A stretch of 64,000 nucleotides of DNA from Lycium barbarum (taxonomy: Eukaryota; Streptophyta; Magnoliopsida; Solanales; Solanaceae), in NCBI RefSeq assembly GCF_019175385.1, contig NC_083339.1, forward strand, positions 51,661,596-51,725,595, written 5' to 3'. The notes below the pieces were generated by a model. The model made no database searches and was not told the origin of the DNA. It saw nothing but the letters and a program-made list of their open reading frames with translations. Positions 43,801-54,044 of the stretch are shown here, piece after piece. Made by a program: the position numbers and the translations under genes. Position 1 is the first letter of the stretch. The number at the start of each line of letters is the position of its first letter.

Positions 43801-44961
43801 TAATCTTACATATACATAATATGAAGCATGCATGAGAACTTAAGTAGAATCTGTAACCCTATCGGAGTGACGTAAGGTCGGGAACCTCCGATTATATTAT
43901 GGAATAATCATCATTGCTATGCCTCACCTTGAAAGAACTAATATCATGAGGTGAGACAACAACAAGAAATAACATCAATGAAATCATAAAGATAGGATTA
44001 TCAACTCATGATAGCATCATTGTCATCATCACTATCATAGAACATATCTCATCTTTATCTCATAAAAAGCTCTTAAGAATCTTTAACTTTCATCTTTTGG
44101 GATGTAAGAATGCCATGGAAGAATAAAAAGGGAATCATAATATAGAAGTCATGCCTTTTAAAGAAGTGACTAGCCTCACGTACCTTTATGTCTTCTTAAT
44201 TACTAAACATCCTCCTTCCAAGCTCACAACTCTACATGCAAGAGAATTCGTACTACATTAGACCATTAGAAGCATGCTTAAGGCGAAGCTAAGGCGACTA
44301 AAAGCTAACAAAAATTGGGCAGCATTTCCTTTGTTTCGGCAACTTTCTCCATATCATAAAACAACTCCCAAACATCCATAGTAACACCCATAAAATCATA
44401 ATCAATAAATTCCTCAAGTTAAACATTGTTCACTTCTCAAATTCACTTCTAAGGTTATATATAACCATGGCTATAATACAACATCGTGTTCATTCTTCAC
44501 ATAATACTTCCTCAACGTCATTAGCATCATTTACAAGAAGATTATAATCATCTCATACTAAGAATCATGACTCACATTGACTTACTACTCAAAATACCAT
44601 CATTTCCACATTTGAGCTACCATCATTTCCACATTTGAGCTCATATTCTACTTTCTTCTCTAATCCAAGTCTTTCAACCACTCAATACTTTTAATAACTA
44701 GAAATAGATGTAAAACTCACCTTTGATTGTATAGGAATGATCTTTGGATGAAGATACTTCACTTTAGAAAATACCAACTTCAACACAAAAGGAATTCTTG
44801 ACATCCACAAATCCTAGTGAGCATCCACACACTTGATTCTCTTGATTCTTGGTGGTTAATCTTTGATTTCTCTTGAGTTCATGTTTACATGGTATGGATA
44901 ATGTTATAGAGCTCTCTTGAAGTGTGGAGAATGAGAGATGAAAAATAAGAACTTGGGGTCC

Positions 44962-45130
44962 TCTTTTTATAAAAATTAAAAGCTGCCCGACATGGTTATA
45001 CGGGCACTTATACGGTCCGTATAAGTGACCTTATAATGCCACTAGTGAGTGACCCTTCTCTAGATAGGTTATACGGACCCTTATATGGACCGTATAAGTT
45101 ATACGGACCATATAAGTGGTCGTATAACTC
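44962..45130 (-). promoter_or_regulatory. LTR promoter: TATA box plus 23-bp perfect palindrome
   Basis: 45005-45027 is a perfect palindrome: CACTTATACGG, centre T, then CCGTATAAGTG. More half-sites follow (TATACGGACC, GGACCGTATAA, GTCGTATAAC) to 45130. TTTTTATAAAAAGAG on the minus strand (about 44963-44977) is the likely TATA box, about 25 bp from the cassette. Confidence 0.72.
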
Positions 45131-45971
45131 ATTTTCCTCTGAAATTATCCCCGTTGCTTCATTTAACCTCCAAACCTTATGGAACCTTCTTGACACTTGT
45201 ATAATACTTCATTAACCATCTAAGGAGCCTTATAGCTCCTCCTCACGATGTTACTAAATCAACATTAGCTCGATTGTTACAAAACCCTTCCGAACACAAC
45301 TTATACTTCACTTTCTTCTACGAACTTTCTTCTCTTGCCTCAAATGTCTTTGGAATCTTAATTAGAATCATTAAGTATCCCTTCTTACTTGTAGGGATAT
45401 CATATACACCTTAACTTGCGTTATTCCATGCATCGCACAGCAACCCGAAACTCTGAGGTAAAACAGGTTCGATGTGGACTGCCTACGTATCCCATTGACG
45501 GGAAGTCAGGTCATTGCGTATGTTATACCCCGCATTTTCAGAGACTTAGTGTGACACGTGCTTCCTTAAACATTGACAATCACGTTGTTACTACATAATT
45601 TAAACTCACGTTGATAGTATTATATTTCGTATTTTTGGTACGTCGGATTATTCGTAAGCGGAGGTGGGGACCACACATCAAGATTTTTTAAGAACAAGTG
45701 ACAAGTTATATGAATCACATATGTGAAGTCAAACACAACTCCAGAAGGACCCTTGAGCCAAATCAAAGTGGAAGTCCTCCAAACAAATATTTTTAAGTAA
45801 CGTTTTCGGGTGATCTGACTTTGAGGGGAAACAACGGTATTATAAGTTTTGCACTTGGAAAAATACCAAGAAATAGAAGTTGTAGATAATTGAATTATCT
45901 TTCCAACCATAGGTCGTGGGTCCACAGGCGACGTCGGGATAAGGAGATATGGACATTTTAAGGCAGAAAGG

Positions 45972-46034
45972 TCAGTGGGTTAGGCCCAATCCGGGCCCAA
46001 CTGGGTTAGGCCCATGACCCATGTTTATTTAAGT
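45972..46034 (+). promoter_or_regulatory. GGGTTAGGCCC cassette and TATA-like site
   Basis: GGGTTAGGCCCAATCCGGGCCC, then ACTGGGTTAGGCCCATGACCC, then TTTATTTAAG at about 46023. The partner LTR has the inverse cassette at 58863-58915. Confidence 0.55.
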
Positions 46035-47478
46035 GATATATCAGCCTTTTCTCCTCATTTTTCAGGACAAAACACCCAGAAAATTCTGGATAAAAAGGGA
46101 GAAGAGAGCTTAGAGAGAAAAGATCAATTTTGACCAAAATCTGAGCCCCGAATCCCGAAGCCCGTGAAGAGAAAAGTGTTCTACGTTGTGTTGCCTCCAA
46201 TTTGAGCTAAAATTCAACCAAAAAGAAGGGGGTGGACGTGGTGTCTGCACACTTGAGGCAATATTAAGGTTCATTTTCATTGCTAATAAGTTTATTTAGA
46301 GTTCTACCGAACTAGAACGGAGAAAATAGTGTGATAAATTCGTTTGTTGGCGTTGTGAATTATGGAATGAGATTTGAAGAGAATTTTGAATGAAAATAAA
46401 TGTATTCAACTTGTAGAATGTGGAGGATGTCGTTATTGATGTTGTTAGTATTAATTTCGACTCCCTTACGGAAACATAATTATTAAATAGTTATATCGCA
46501 ATGGTTGGTTGAGGAATTTAGAAAATAATGTGTGGGTTGTTTTATGGCATACATTGGTATTGGAAATATTATGATTAATGTTGGTATTGTTGTTGTTGTT
46601 GATTGGTTGCTGAATTGAGAATTCGGGCTAGGCATATAAACAGGGGAGATGCTACTGATTTTCGGCAGAATATAAAATAGTATGATTTGAAATATGGTAC
46701 AAATGTGCGACGAAAAGGCTAACATTAGCATAAATTCCTTTTAAATGTAGACTTACAAGCTTGGACGAATAAGCGTAGCTTATAAGCGGTCGAACAGGTA
46801 TGTAAGGCTTACCCCTTCTTTCTTTTGGCATGTCCTAGAGCTAAGTAAGGTATGACCTGACACGCGCCTTAGGGTAACTCTACTCCTTGATTCCGAGCTC
46901 AGTTATGATGCTTATTCTCTTTTGTCATGAGCATGTTTCGTATGGTCGAGTCTATTGTATGATTAATAAATAAATAAGCTACCTCATATGGTTTTGATAT
47001 GTATCCATGATTCCGAAGCTCTGTTTGATATGTTTCCGAGGTTGTCTATGATTCTGATTCACTTCTGATATAAGTATGTCTGATATGATCGAGCTTATTA
47101 TATGATTGAATAACGAGATAAGCATAAAGAATTGTGTTTCTAAAAGAGTTCTGTAAGTTTTAATGTCCCTAACTTTCGTAAAAGATCTCGGATTTGCTTT
47201 GAAATGTTCGTAAAAGTTCTGTGGTAAGAATGTCCGAAATTTTCACGTACATATGGTTCCAAAAGCTACATTTGATTTGATCCATAACGATATCCGAAAG
47301 GTACTTGATATGGTTGTTGCTTTGATTTTCCAAAAACGGCTTCTGAAACGTTCATAGAAGGTTTTGTACTTCAAACGCTCATAACTTTCTTATACTAAAT
47401 CGGATTGGTCCGAAACTTGTTTCTGAGCCTTCAGGTGTCGGTAAGTGTACTTGTCCATCAGGTCTAAGAATTGATAAG

Positions 47479-47840
47479 TGGATCGGGCTGCACGTTCCGC
47501 AGCAATATAATATGTGTATATATGGATCGGGCTGCACGTTCCGCAGCAATATAATATATATGGATCGGGCTGCACGTTCCGCAGCAATATAATATATATG
47601 GATCGGGTTGCACGTTTCGCAACAATATAATATATTTATGGATCAGGCCGAACGTTCCTCAGCAGTATATATTATGTTTATGGATCGGGCCGAACGTTCC
47701 TCGGCAGTATATATTATATTTATGGATCGGGCCGAACGTTCCTCGGTAGTATATGTTATATATATATGGATCGGGCCGTACGTTCCTCGGCACTATTATA
47801 TTACATATGGATCGGGCTGTACGTTCCACAGCACTATCGG
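47479..47840 (+). repeat. Nine-unit hairpin minisatellite with covarying stems
   Basis: Units of 38-46 bp: GGATCGGGC, 5-nt arm, ACGTTCC (or ACGTTTC), 5-nt arm, then A/T-rich spacer ending TATG. Arm pairs: GCTGC/GCAGC (three units), GTTGC/GCAAC, GCCGA with TCAGC, TCGGC and TCGGT (the last unit's arms pair imperfectly), GCCGT/TCGGC, GCTGT/ACAGC. Changes in one arm are mostly matched in the other. Confidence 0.9.
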
Positions 47841-48090
47841 TTAAATGTATATCTGTATATGATGATATGTAGGTGATGACATATAATGTCGGTACGCACA
47901 GTCTGTGTTTGGAAAGTAAGCATTTTGGCACTCTGGATGATTTACTTACTTGGTGTACTCCTTCTGACATATGACTTCGGCATATATGACTTGCGTTTGG
48001 AAAATAAGCATGTTGGTACTCTGAATGATGTACTTACCTTTGTACTGCTTGTTTCGATTATGGTTCCGTTTTCTGTATTCTATGTCTTAC

Positions 48091-48155
48091 ATGCTCAGTA
48101 CATTTTCCGTACTGACCCCTCTTTCTTCGGGGGCTGCGTTTTATGTCGCGTAGGT
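48091..48155 (+). promoter_or_regulatory. LTR twin stem-loop core, copy 10
   Basis: CAGTAC-ATTTTCC-GTACTG, then CCCC(T)CTTTCTTCGGGGG, then GCTGCG. Here on the + strand, reading in LTR sense. Confidence 0.75.
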
Positions 48156-48662
48156 ACACCCAGATGAGTTGAAGCTATTATAGAAGATGTTCCAGTGGAG
48201 TTGGCAAGCTTCACTTGCTCCTGGAGTGCTGCCGAGTCAGAGTGTGTGTGCTATGATGTCTGATTAATGTTAGAGACTTTGCAGACAGAGTTGTGGGTAT
48301 AGAATGTCAGTTTTGTAAGCGGCTCCATCAGCCGATGTGTCATTTTGTGTTATGTGATAAATTCCATATGATTACAGATTTTGTTGATTTAAGAACAAAG
48401 AAAAAGAATATTTCTGAAAGCCTACTATGTATTTCATGTTTACTTGATTTAAAGGTTCAAAGAGGTTATGTGTGTATTAAGAGTCAGAGGGTTCGCTCGG
48501 CTCTAAGTAAGGGTCGGGTGCCCATCACACCCTAGCGGGATTAGGGTGTGACAGCGTAATTCATTACATAGTTGATTGTTTTTCCCTATTATAAAAAATA
48601 CATTACAAGCAAAAGTACGATTATAGGGAATGACAAAATGCAATTACAAGCAAAGGAAAAGC

Positions 48663-49235
48663 CTAGACGTAATATCTCTTGAGCACATCTGCATTGATAG
48701 CTTTGGGCCATTCTTGCCCATCTATTTTGGCTAAGACTACTGCTCCGCCTGAGAGCACTTCCTGACCATGTATGGTCCTTGCTAGTTTGGCGTGAACTTT
48801 CTTTTGTGTTCTTCTTGGTGGGGGGAAGACTCGCTTGAGTACGAGTTGTCCGATCTGAAAAAGCCGGGCCCTGACCCAATTTTTAAAGGCTCGAGACATC
48901 CTTTGTCTATATAGTTGCCCGTGGCACATTGTGACTATTCTTTTCTCATCAATCATTTCCAAATGCTTATAGCGATTTCTGACCCATTCGGTATCGCTCA
49001 GCTCGGCATCTTGGATGATCCTCAACGATGGGATCTCCACTTCTGCAGGTATGACTGCTTCAGTGCCATAAACCAGAAGGTAAGGAGTTGCCCTGGTAGA
49101 TGTTCAGGTTGTCGTTCTGTATCCCAACAAAGCATAAGACAATTGCTTATGCCAATTCTTATAAATGTCGATTATCTTCCGCAGGATCCTTTTGATGTTC
49201 TTGTTGGCAGCCTCTACGACCCCGTTCATCTACGG
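48663..49235 (-). pseudogene. Tat integrase, C-terminal part
   Basis: The frame from 49040 reads MEIPSLRIIQDAEL, MIDEKRIVTMCHGQLY, GQLVLKRVFP, VLSGGAVVLAKIDGQEWP and ends NADVLKRYYV at the stop, the usual end of Tat pol. Between 49235 and 49040 the reading is broken; a segment with NGVVEAAN (the catalytic Glu) lies near 49210. Much of the core between the Glu and position 49040 is missing or scrambled. Confidence 0.85.
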
Positions 49236-49976
49236 TCAATAGGCAGTAGAGTTCCTGTGGTTTATCTTGAACTGCTCACACATATCCTTCATCAAGTGGC
49301 TATTTAAATTGGATCTGTTGTTAGTAATGATAGACTCAGGTATACCGAAGCGGCATATGAGATTGTTTTTGACGAAATCGGCCACAACTTTCTTAGTCAC
49401 CGACTTGTAGGAAGTTTCTTCCACCCACTTGGTGAAGTAATTGATGGAGACCATGATGAAATGACGTCCATTTCCCTTGCCATGAACGGCCAAGGTGAGC
49501 TCATTGCATTTAATTCCATCGGAGGGACCTTGATCAAATCTCCGTGGATCTAGCATTGATGACATCTCTACACAAATTTACAGGAATCGTGCTCCTGTCA
49601 TCCAGTAGTATCTTGTACTTAAAATCTTCTTATCCAAGATGAACGCATTCATGTGGGGTTCACATGTCCCCGCATACACCTCTTTCAGTAGTCTTGTGGC
49701 CTCTTCGGCATCGACGCAAATAAGCAAACGAAGATCAAGCGTTCTTTTGTACAACACTTCTTTGTTAAAAAAGAATCCATTTGCCAACCTCCTGATGGTC
49801 TTCTGCTGAATTGCCGAGCTCTCTGGAGGATATTCTCTCTTTTTGAGGTATAGTTTAGTGTCAACATACCACGGCTTGCCATCTGGCTCGACCTCGACAT
49901 GGGCACAGTGGGCCAGTTCCTCTTTCAGTGTGATCTCCAATGGATCAATGTGGTTACTTTCAGAGTGCTTAATCAT
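49236..49976 (-). pseudogene. Tat integrase, N-terminal and core part
   Basis: 49976-49578 covers the RNase H-integrase linker (HCAHVEVEPDGKPWYVD, KREYPPESS) and the start of the zinc region (AGTCEPHMNAFILDKKIL, RYYWMT); the paired Cys motif is gone after a stop. 49565-49236 gives FTKWVEETSYKSVTKKVVADFV and GIPESIITNNRSNLNSHLM, where the second catalytic Asp is Asn. The first catalytic Asp segment is not readable. Inactive. Confidence 0.85.
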
Positions 49977-50066
49977 GGAAGCTATGGTAGCCAGAGCGTC
50001 AGCGAACTCATTCTAAGCCCTCGGGGTGTGTCTGAAGTCGATGCTTTTAAACCTCCTACACAACAT

Positions 50067-50528
50067 CTATACCACATTGACATACGATAATATCTTATCA
50101 TTCTTAGTAGCCCAATTCCCTTTGACCTGGTTCACGAGCAAATCGGAGTCCTCGATTAGTAATAACTCTTGTACATTCATGTCCAACGCTATCTTGAGGC
50201 CGAGAATGCACGCTTCGTATTCGTTCATATTATTAGTACACCTAAAGTTGAGCTTTGCAGCCATCGGGTAGTGTTTTCCTATTTTTGATATTAGCACCGC
50301 TCCAATGTCCGATCCATTATAGTTGACTACTCCATTGAAGAACAATCTCCATCCTGAATAAGACTCGACTTCCTCTTCTTCCATGGCCATTACTTCCTCG
50401 TCTGGGAAGAAACTCCTTAAAGGCTCAAGTTCATTATCAATAGGGCTCTCTGCTTGTAAATCGGCCAATGCTTGTCCCTTTACAGTCTTTTGTGCTACAT
50501 ACACAATGTCGAACTCGCTCAGAAACAT
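50067..50528 (-). pseudogene. Tat second (archaeal-type) RNase H domain
   Basis: WRLFFNGVVNYNGSDIGAVL, MAAKLNFRCTNNMNEYEACILGL and LLLIEDSDLLVNQVKG are the signature of the extra RNase H found only in Tat elements. The first catalytic Asp is Asn (LFFNG). Upstream, LSEFDIVYVAQKTVKGQALADLQAE is the linker from the first RNase H. The frame is open for 153 codons. Confidence 0.88.
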
Positions 50529-51071
50529 CTGTCATTTCGCCAATTTTCCTAAGGGCATCGGCTGTCGAAAGATGTACCTCAATGGGTCCCTTTCAGAGAT
50601 GAGGTGGGTAGTGAATACAGACAAGTAATGCCTTAACTTCTGAGCGATCCATGTCAGGGGTCAGCGTGTACCTTGACTCGCAGGAGGTGAACTTTTTACT
50701 TAGGTAGTAGATGGCGTGCTCTTTCTTACCTTTTTCATCATTTTGGGCAAACATGCATCCAAAAGGGTTCTCTGATACTGATATGTATAAAAACAACAGA
50801 CTCTCTGGTCTGGGCAGTACCAGAATAGGAGGGTTGGACAAGTATCTCTTGATCTTATCGAATGCTTCCTGACATTCTTCTATCCATTTTGTGGGAACGT
50901 CTTTCTTGAGCAATTTAAGAATCGGTTCCACAATCACAGTTGATTGGGATATGAACCGTCCAATGTAATTTAACTTTCCCAGAAAGCTGATGACTTCTTT
51001 CTTGATTTGTGGAGGTGGAAACTCTTGGGTCCAACTCTATGCCTCTGCGGCTGACTATGAATCCCAACAAT
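50529..51071 (-). pseudogene. Tat first RNase H and RT connection
   Basis: From 50937: ILKLLKKDVPTKWIEECQEAFDKIKRYLSNPPIL, LYISVSENPFGCMFAQ and AIYYLSKKFTSCESRY. In this clade's first RNase H the acidic positions are typically degenerate. 51071-50938 links it to RT through shifted frames (MNYIGRF-like sequence). Confidence 0.8.
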
Positions 51072-51894
51072 TTACCCGCAGGGACTCCAAATGCACATTT
51101 CGCCGGATTTAAACTTTTGAAGCCGGTCGAAGAACTTATGCAAATGTGCAGTATGCTGAGAACTCTCCCTGGATTTTATGATGACATCTTCCACGCAGAC
51201 TTCGATCTCTCGATGTATCATGTCATGGAAAAGAGTGGTCATTGGTCGCATATACGTAGCACCGGTGTTTTTGAGGCCAAAAGGCATTACCCGATAATGA
51301 TAAACTCCTCAGAGGAGAGGATGATGAAAGTCGTCTTTTTTCTGCGTCTTCTTCACTCATGAGTATCTGGTGGTAACCCGTGAAAACATCCACGAACGAC
51401 TGCAACTCATGCTTGGCACAGTTGTCAATGAGGATGCGGATGTTTGGAAGAGAAAAATTATCCTTCGGACTAGATCGATTGAGATCTTGATAGTCCACAC
51501 AAATTCGGATCTTTCCGTCCTTCTTGGGTACTGGCATTATGTTGGCCAACCACGTGGGGTAAGAGGTCACTTCCACTATTCCAGACTGGATCTATTTCTC
51601 CACTTCGTCCTTGATCTGAATGCTCATGTCTGGCTTGAAGGTTCGAGTCTTTTGCTTGATTGGCTCGAAACCTTCTTTAATGGGCAATATGTGAGAGACT
51701 ATCTCAGTGATCAAACCTGGCATGTAGGCATATGACCAAATGAAGACATCCACATACTTTTTTAGCAGGGCTATGAGTTCCTCCCTTCGCGATGCTTCCA
51801 AATGCGTGGTGATTCGTGCTTTCTTGATGTCTTCTTCAGTACTGAGATTAATCGCCTCGGTTTCATCCATGTGCTTTTCTTTGCCTTCTATCAA
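51072..51894 (-). pseudogene. Tat reverse transcriptase
   Basis: 51894-51592 gives the RT entry (SHILPIKEGFEPIKQKTRTF) ending in a stop at about 51592. 51576-51223 continues MPVPKKDGKIRICVDYQDLNRSSPKDNF and SFVDVFTGYHQI, keeping the first catalytic Asp. After a frameshift, 51287-51072 gives MPFGLKNTGATYMRPM and EIEVCVEDVIIKS. The catalytic pair reads CVED instead of the usual YVDD, so the enzyme would be inactive. Confidence 0.9.
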
Positions 51895-52665
51895 ACCCTA
51901 TGGTATCATTGTTTTCTCGTCGTACTCCTCTTATTCGTCACTTTTATTGTTTGTTTCGCGATAGGTCATGACATTTTCAATTATTTTATTAAGATTACTA
52001 CTGAAAAGGCGAGGCAGAGCGAAGTTAGACTTTATTACTACTTATTAAGCAAGTTCTATGTGATAATATCATTATTAATAGGAAAAATAGTGATTTAGGG
52101 GGAATCGAGGCTGTTCAACAATCTTTAGAAAATCACTGGTTACATATTGCGATCTTGACCCACAATCATTTTTAAGACAAAAGTTTGAAAGGGTGATCAG
52201 TCGAGCCTTGACTGACGTCACCAGATTTAGGAAAAAGGTTTTCTAAAGAAAAAGCCCATCTCTCTATCGAGGAACCAAGAGGGGGTTGGATGTCCAGTTG
52301 TTCATGCACTCTGCTGGCCTTAAAATGTGTATGGTCGGCATCTCTTGACATTCCTCTATGATCATGCAACATCCTTCTTCCTAAACAACAAACTCAGACT
52401 CTCATCAGCTTCCTCGTTCATCTTCACAGACATCCTTTTAGGAAATGACTGGTACAACTCAGGGATTGGTTGAGGCAAACCCATTGTCCTTTGTTTTCTC
52501 TGGATAACTTTCGTGAGCTCGTCCTCGCTTGGGACATAACCAAGACCAAAATGATAGTTTTCTTCGGGATTGGCACGGGTTCAACTATACCTCCCAGGTC
52601 TCTTCCTAGACCTTTCCCTATTTCAAAACCACTCCCCAGTAATGTGGAGGCGATCATCTTCTATA
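51895..52665 (-). other. Protease-RT spacer of Tat element
   Basis: No intact domain. 52657-52424 reads STLLGSGFEIGKGLGRDLGGI, a Gly-rich linker typical of this spacer; 51895-52170 holds an A/T-rich + strand stretch that looks inserted. No gene. Confidence 0.55.
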
Positions 52666-53118
52666 CTAAAGGCATTGAGGGTTCATCTCTTTCTTCGTTA
52701 TAGGTAGCCCCAATATATTCAAAACGTGAAAGTTGAACCTGTTGGGATTCGCTTCAATTATTGGCATGATATTGTAGGGATATTTCTGGACGTCTTTCTC
52801 GGCTGTGACCATAACCTCATGTCCCTGCCATTCAAATTTCATTGTCTGATGGAGTGTTGATGGCACGACTCTTGCAGCGTGAATCCATGGTCTCCCTAAA
52901 AGCAAGTTATAGTTGGTAGTGACTACTATTACTTGAAATTCTCTTGTGAAAGAAGCAGGCCCTATCTGGATGCACAGGTCGACTTCCCCTAATGAGTCAC
53001 TCTCGGACCCATCAAATGCCCTGACGTTGGTTCGGCTCTGACGAATTCTGCCGATGTGATCACCTAGCTGTTTCAGTGTTAATAACAGGCCTACATTTAC
53101 CCCTACTCCATTATCCAT
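52666..53118 (-). pseudogene. Tat protease region
   Basis: MDNGVGVNVGLLLTLKQLG is the expected position of the aspartic protease active site (a DNG instead of DSG or DTG form), followed by VRAFDGSESDSLGEVDLCIQIGP, FQVIVVTTNYNLLLGRPWIH and PSTLHQTMKFEWQG, the standard retropepsin body. 150 open codons; the start is interior. Confidence 0.85.
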
Positions 53119-53960
53119 AAGTACTCGCTCTATTACCTTGTCTCAACATTCTAAAGTGATTTAGAGAGCTCTGTTGTAAGTTCCTCCTTTGACTGGCCAT
53201 TCTTCTTTTGAGAAATAGATCTTGTGCTCCCCAATAACATGGGTGACCAGCCCTGCCAAGTCCTCACTACTTGTGCCTGCTGGCATGTGTGCATCGTCCA
53301 GTACCTTCATGAGGGCTTTCCTATGAGGCGAAGAACTAACCAGTAAAGCCAATACTGAGATATGTGCTGGCATCTTCTTCAAGTGTTCAATAATTGAATA
53401 ATCTTTTAGTTGCATATGCCACCAAAAGTCCTCAGCTTCTCCCTCAGTTATGACTCTTTTTGGGGCAGCCTCTTTCCTTGTGGCATTCTAAGCCAACTCT
53501 TCTGAGGTATATCACCTCCCCGAACGGGTCATGCCCTGTGCTATAACTACTTGTACAACGGTGGTTTCCTTGGGTGCCGCTACTGTCGGTTGTACTGCCC
53601 AAGCCTTTATTGGTGCCTGGACCAATGATCTGAACAATACCTTGGGTACCTTTGGTGCTGGGGTGGAATCTCTGGGGCTCTTAGAGTGTAAGGGATGCCA
53701 TAGTTTGTTCGAGGGACCTGACTATCCTTAGAACTAGGACCCTGCATATTTTCTAGTTTTCTTCCCTTTCACTCGTGTGAATACCACAGCTTCTATGATT
53801 GGGCAATAGGTTCGTATTGACGTTGGGCGCTGCCGTTTCCAAGAGTATCTCTCCCTTGTCGATCAAATATATGATCTTGTGTTTGAGGTTTATGCAATCC
53901 TAGGTACTGTGCCCATTACCTCCAGAATGATAGGCGCAGTTCTGCTCAGCTCTGTAAAAC
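53119..53960 (-). pseudogene. Tat gag-protease linker with zinc-knuckle remnant
   Basis: 53415-53161 reads MQLKDYSIIEHLKKMPAHISVLALL, SSPHRKALMKVLDDAHM and EEWPVKGGTYNRAL, the conserved block ahead of the protease. Near 53940-53880 the minus strand reads CAYHSGGNGHSTQD, a zinc-knuckle-like motif. Frames between are broken. Confidence 0.78.
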
Positions 53961-54044
53961 CTGTTCCTCGGCTGTGTTCGCTTCGGAGCAACTTTTTGAA
54001 TCAGGCCCGCAGCGTATAACCTCTCGAACAACCGAGCCTTTGGT

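Larger units (their letters stand above)
43034..45420 (-). repeat. Truncated LTR (chromovirus type) inserted in Tat
   Basis: Begins TGTCACGACC at 43034 and follows the 4712-7307 type to ACCTTAACTTGCG (about 45420), stopping about 60 bp before a terminal GTAACA. Tat sequence resumes after it (CAGGTTCGATGTGG, CTGCCTACGTATCCC). No TSD can be tested. Confidence 0.85.
45521..48553 (+). mobile_element. Solo LTR with GCGTA target-site duplication
   Basis: TGTTATACCCCGC at 45521 to GGGTGTGACA at 48553, 3033 bp, flanked by GCGTA at 45516-45520 and 48554-48558. Neither side shows a polypurine tract or primer site, so the interior was lost by LTR-LTR recombination. Same family as 56702-59362. No gene inside. 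Confidence 0.93.

Noticed and set aside
47479..47840. CRISPR-like regular spacing
   Set aside because: Units are contiguous variants of one 38-46-bp sequence with A/T-rich joins, not identical repeats with unique spacers, and the setting is an LTR in a plant genome.
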